The notes under the pieces were generated by a model. The model was given only the letters and a program-made list of their open reading frames with translations, was not told the DNA's origin and made no database searches. From Nesterenkonia muleiensis (GTDB lineage: Bacteria > Actinomycetota > Actinomycetes > Actinomycetales > Micrococcaceae): DNA of 64,000 nt. A program made the translations under genes and the position numbers. The stretch spans positions 248,001 through 312,000 of the forward strand of contig NZ_QWLD01000040.1 in assembly GCF_003600155.1 (NCBI RefSeq), in the 5' to 3' direction. Shown here one piece after another: positions 63,722 through 64,000 of this stretch (positions within the stretch are counted from its first letter, which is position 1; the number at the start of each line of letters is the position of its first letter).

Positions 63722-64000
63722 GCGGTCGAACATCCCGTCACCAACGTCGGACCGTTTCTGTCATTGGTGTGCTCTGTGCTGTCATTCTGGCTGCGGTGGT
63801 TGGGTGGTGGGCCGCTGCAGTGACGCTGGGTGATGCTGGGGTGGAGGATGAGGGGACTCCTGGTGAGCAGGAGGTCTGGGCTGCTGCGTCTCATGAGTCG
63901 GTGGGTCGGTCGTTGAATCTCTCCACTACTGTTCGTCAGCCTTCTGAGCAGGTGGGGAGTAATAGGTTTCCTGGCATTGTCCGTGAGGTTCAGGATGGTC
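63718..64000 (+). CDS. Membrane-anchored export adaptor, N-terminal part (runs off the right edge)
   Basis: An open frame of 94 complete codons runs from ATG 63718, overlapping the regulator stop (ATGA), to the window edge. It has a basic N terminus (MSGRTSRHQRRT), one membrane helix (about 14-35), and then VWAAASHESVGRSLNLSTTVRQP. That pattern resembles actinobacterial HlyD/RND-type periplasmic adaptor proteins that partner MacB-like ABC exporters. Codons end in T or G more often than in the core genes, which hints at a foreign origin. The family is a reasoned guess from about 95 residues. Confidence 0.55.
   Translation, partial: MSGRTSRHQRRTVSVIGVLCAVILAAVVGWWAAAVTLGDAGVEDEGTPGEQEVWAAASHESVGRSLNLSTTVRQPSEQVGSNRFPGIVREVQDG

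Noticed and set aside
1-64000. CRISPR array, transposase or integrase genes
   Set aside because: I saw no regularly spaced repeats, cas genes, insertion-sequence ends with a transposase, or any intact recombinase in the window.

Overview
The window is high-GC, densely packed chromosomal DNA from an actinobacterium. The gene set points to Micrococcales, most likely Micrococcaceae: mycothiol synthesis (mshC), a Pup-ligation locus, WhiA, a DUF5703-type protein, a single-chain PafBC regulator, and the block uvrA-uvrC-rapZ-yvcK-whiA-sodA-gap-pgk-tpiA-secG facing pgl-zwf-pgi-tal-tkt. Many proteins have acidic tails. A genus such as Nesterenkonia would fit, but that cannot be proved from the sequence alone.

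Layout. 0-9.6 kb: the first codons of an MBL-fold hydrolase, then uvrA behind a LexA-type operator, a PlsC-like acyltransferase, uvrC, the rapZ-yvcK-whiA trio and sodA. 9.8-20.7 kb: lower glycolysis plus secG on the + strand, converging on the pentose-phosphate block on the - strand; opcA, normally between zwf and pgl, is absent. 20.7-23.9 kb: serB, a lone ABC ATPase, a TauE/SafE permease and the cysteine-free L31 protein. 23.9-29.3 kb: an accessory region beginning at tRNA-Leu(GAG). A diverged 60-bp copy of the tRNA 3' half lies 3.66 kb downstream, which is the signature of an old integration. Inside and just beyond it are four related small lipoprotein genes (one a pseudogene), a PH-like membrane protein, a broken XRE regulator and a divergent rhodanese/Lrp pair. 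29.4-34.5 kb: M20 peptidase, DUF5703, a small acidic protein, mshC, a PAC2 protein and a HAD hydrolase. 34.5-45.3 kb: trmI-arc-dop-pup-pafA, two FKBPs, pafBC and tatA-tatC. There is no 20S proteasome gene pair, and the ARC ATPase lacks the proteasome-docking tail. 45.2-48.7 kb: a transglutaminase / alpha-E / circularly permuted ATP-grasp operon. 48.7-60.2 kb: pepN, an acyl-CoA oxidase-like flavoprotein, and a divergent thiolase-reductase-hydratase-amidohydrolase-dxs run, with two palindromic operators between the divergent units. 60.3-64 kb: an accessory-looking end with an MFS exporter, a 48-residue peptide gene coupled to a histidine kinase, a divergent response regulator and the start of an export-adaptor gene.

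How the genes work together. The carbon block links triose metabolism with NADPH and pentose supply. The Pup locus combines tagging (PafA), Pup activation and removal (Dop), an ATPase ring (ARC) and the damage-responsive regulator PafBC, alongside LexA-controlled uvrA, so two DNA-damage response routes are represented. The fatty-acid genes form one probable regulon.

A recurring feature is a TANNNT box that ends 6-7 nt before a start codon, often without a clear ribosome-binding site. This suggests leaderless transcripts are common. The least explained parts are the lipoprotein array at the tRNA-Leu site and the peptide/kinase/regulator/adaptor cluster at the right edge.
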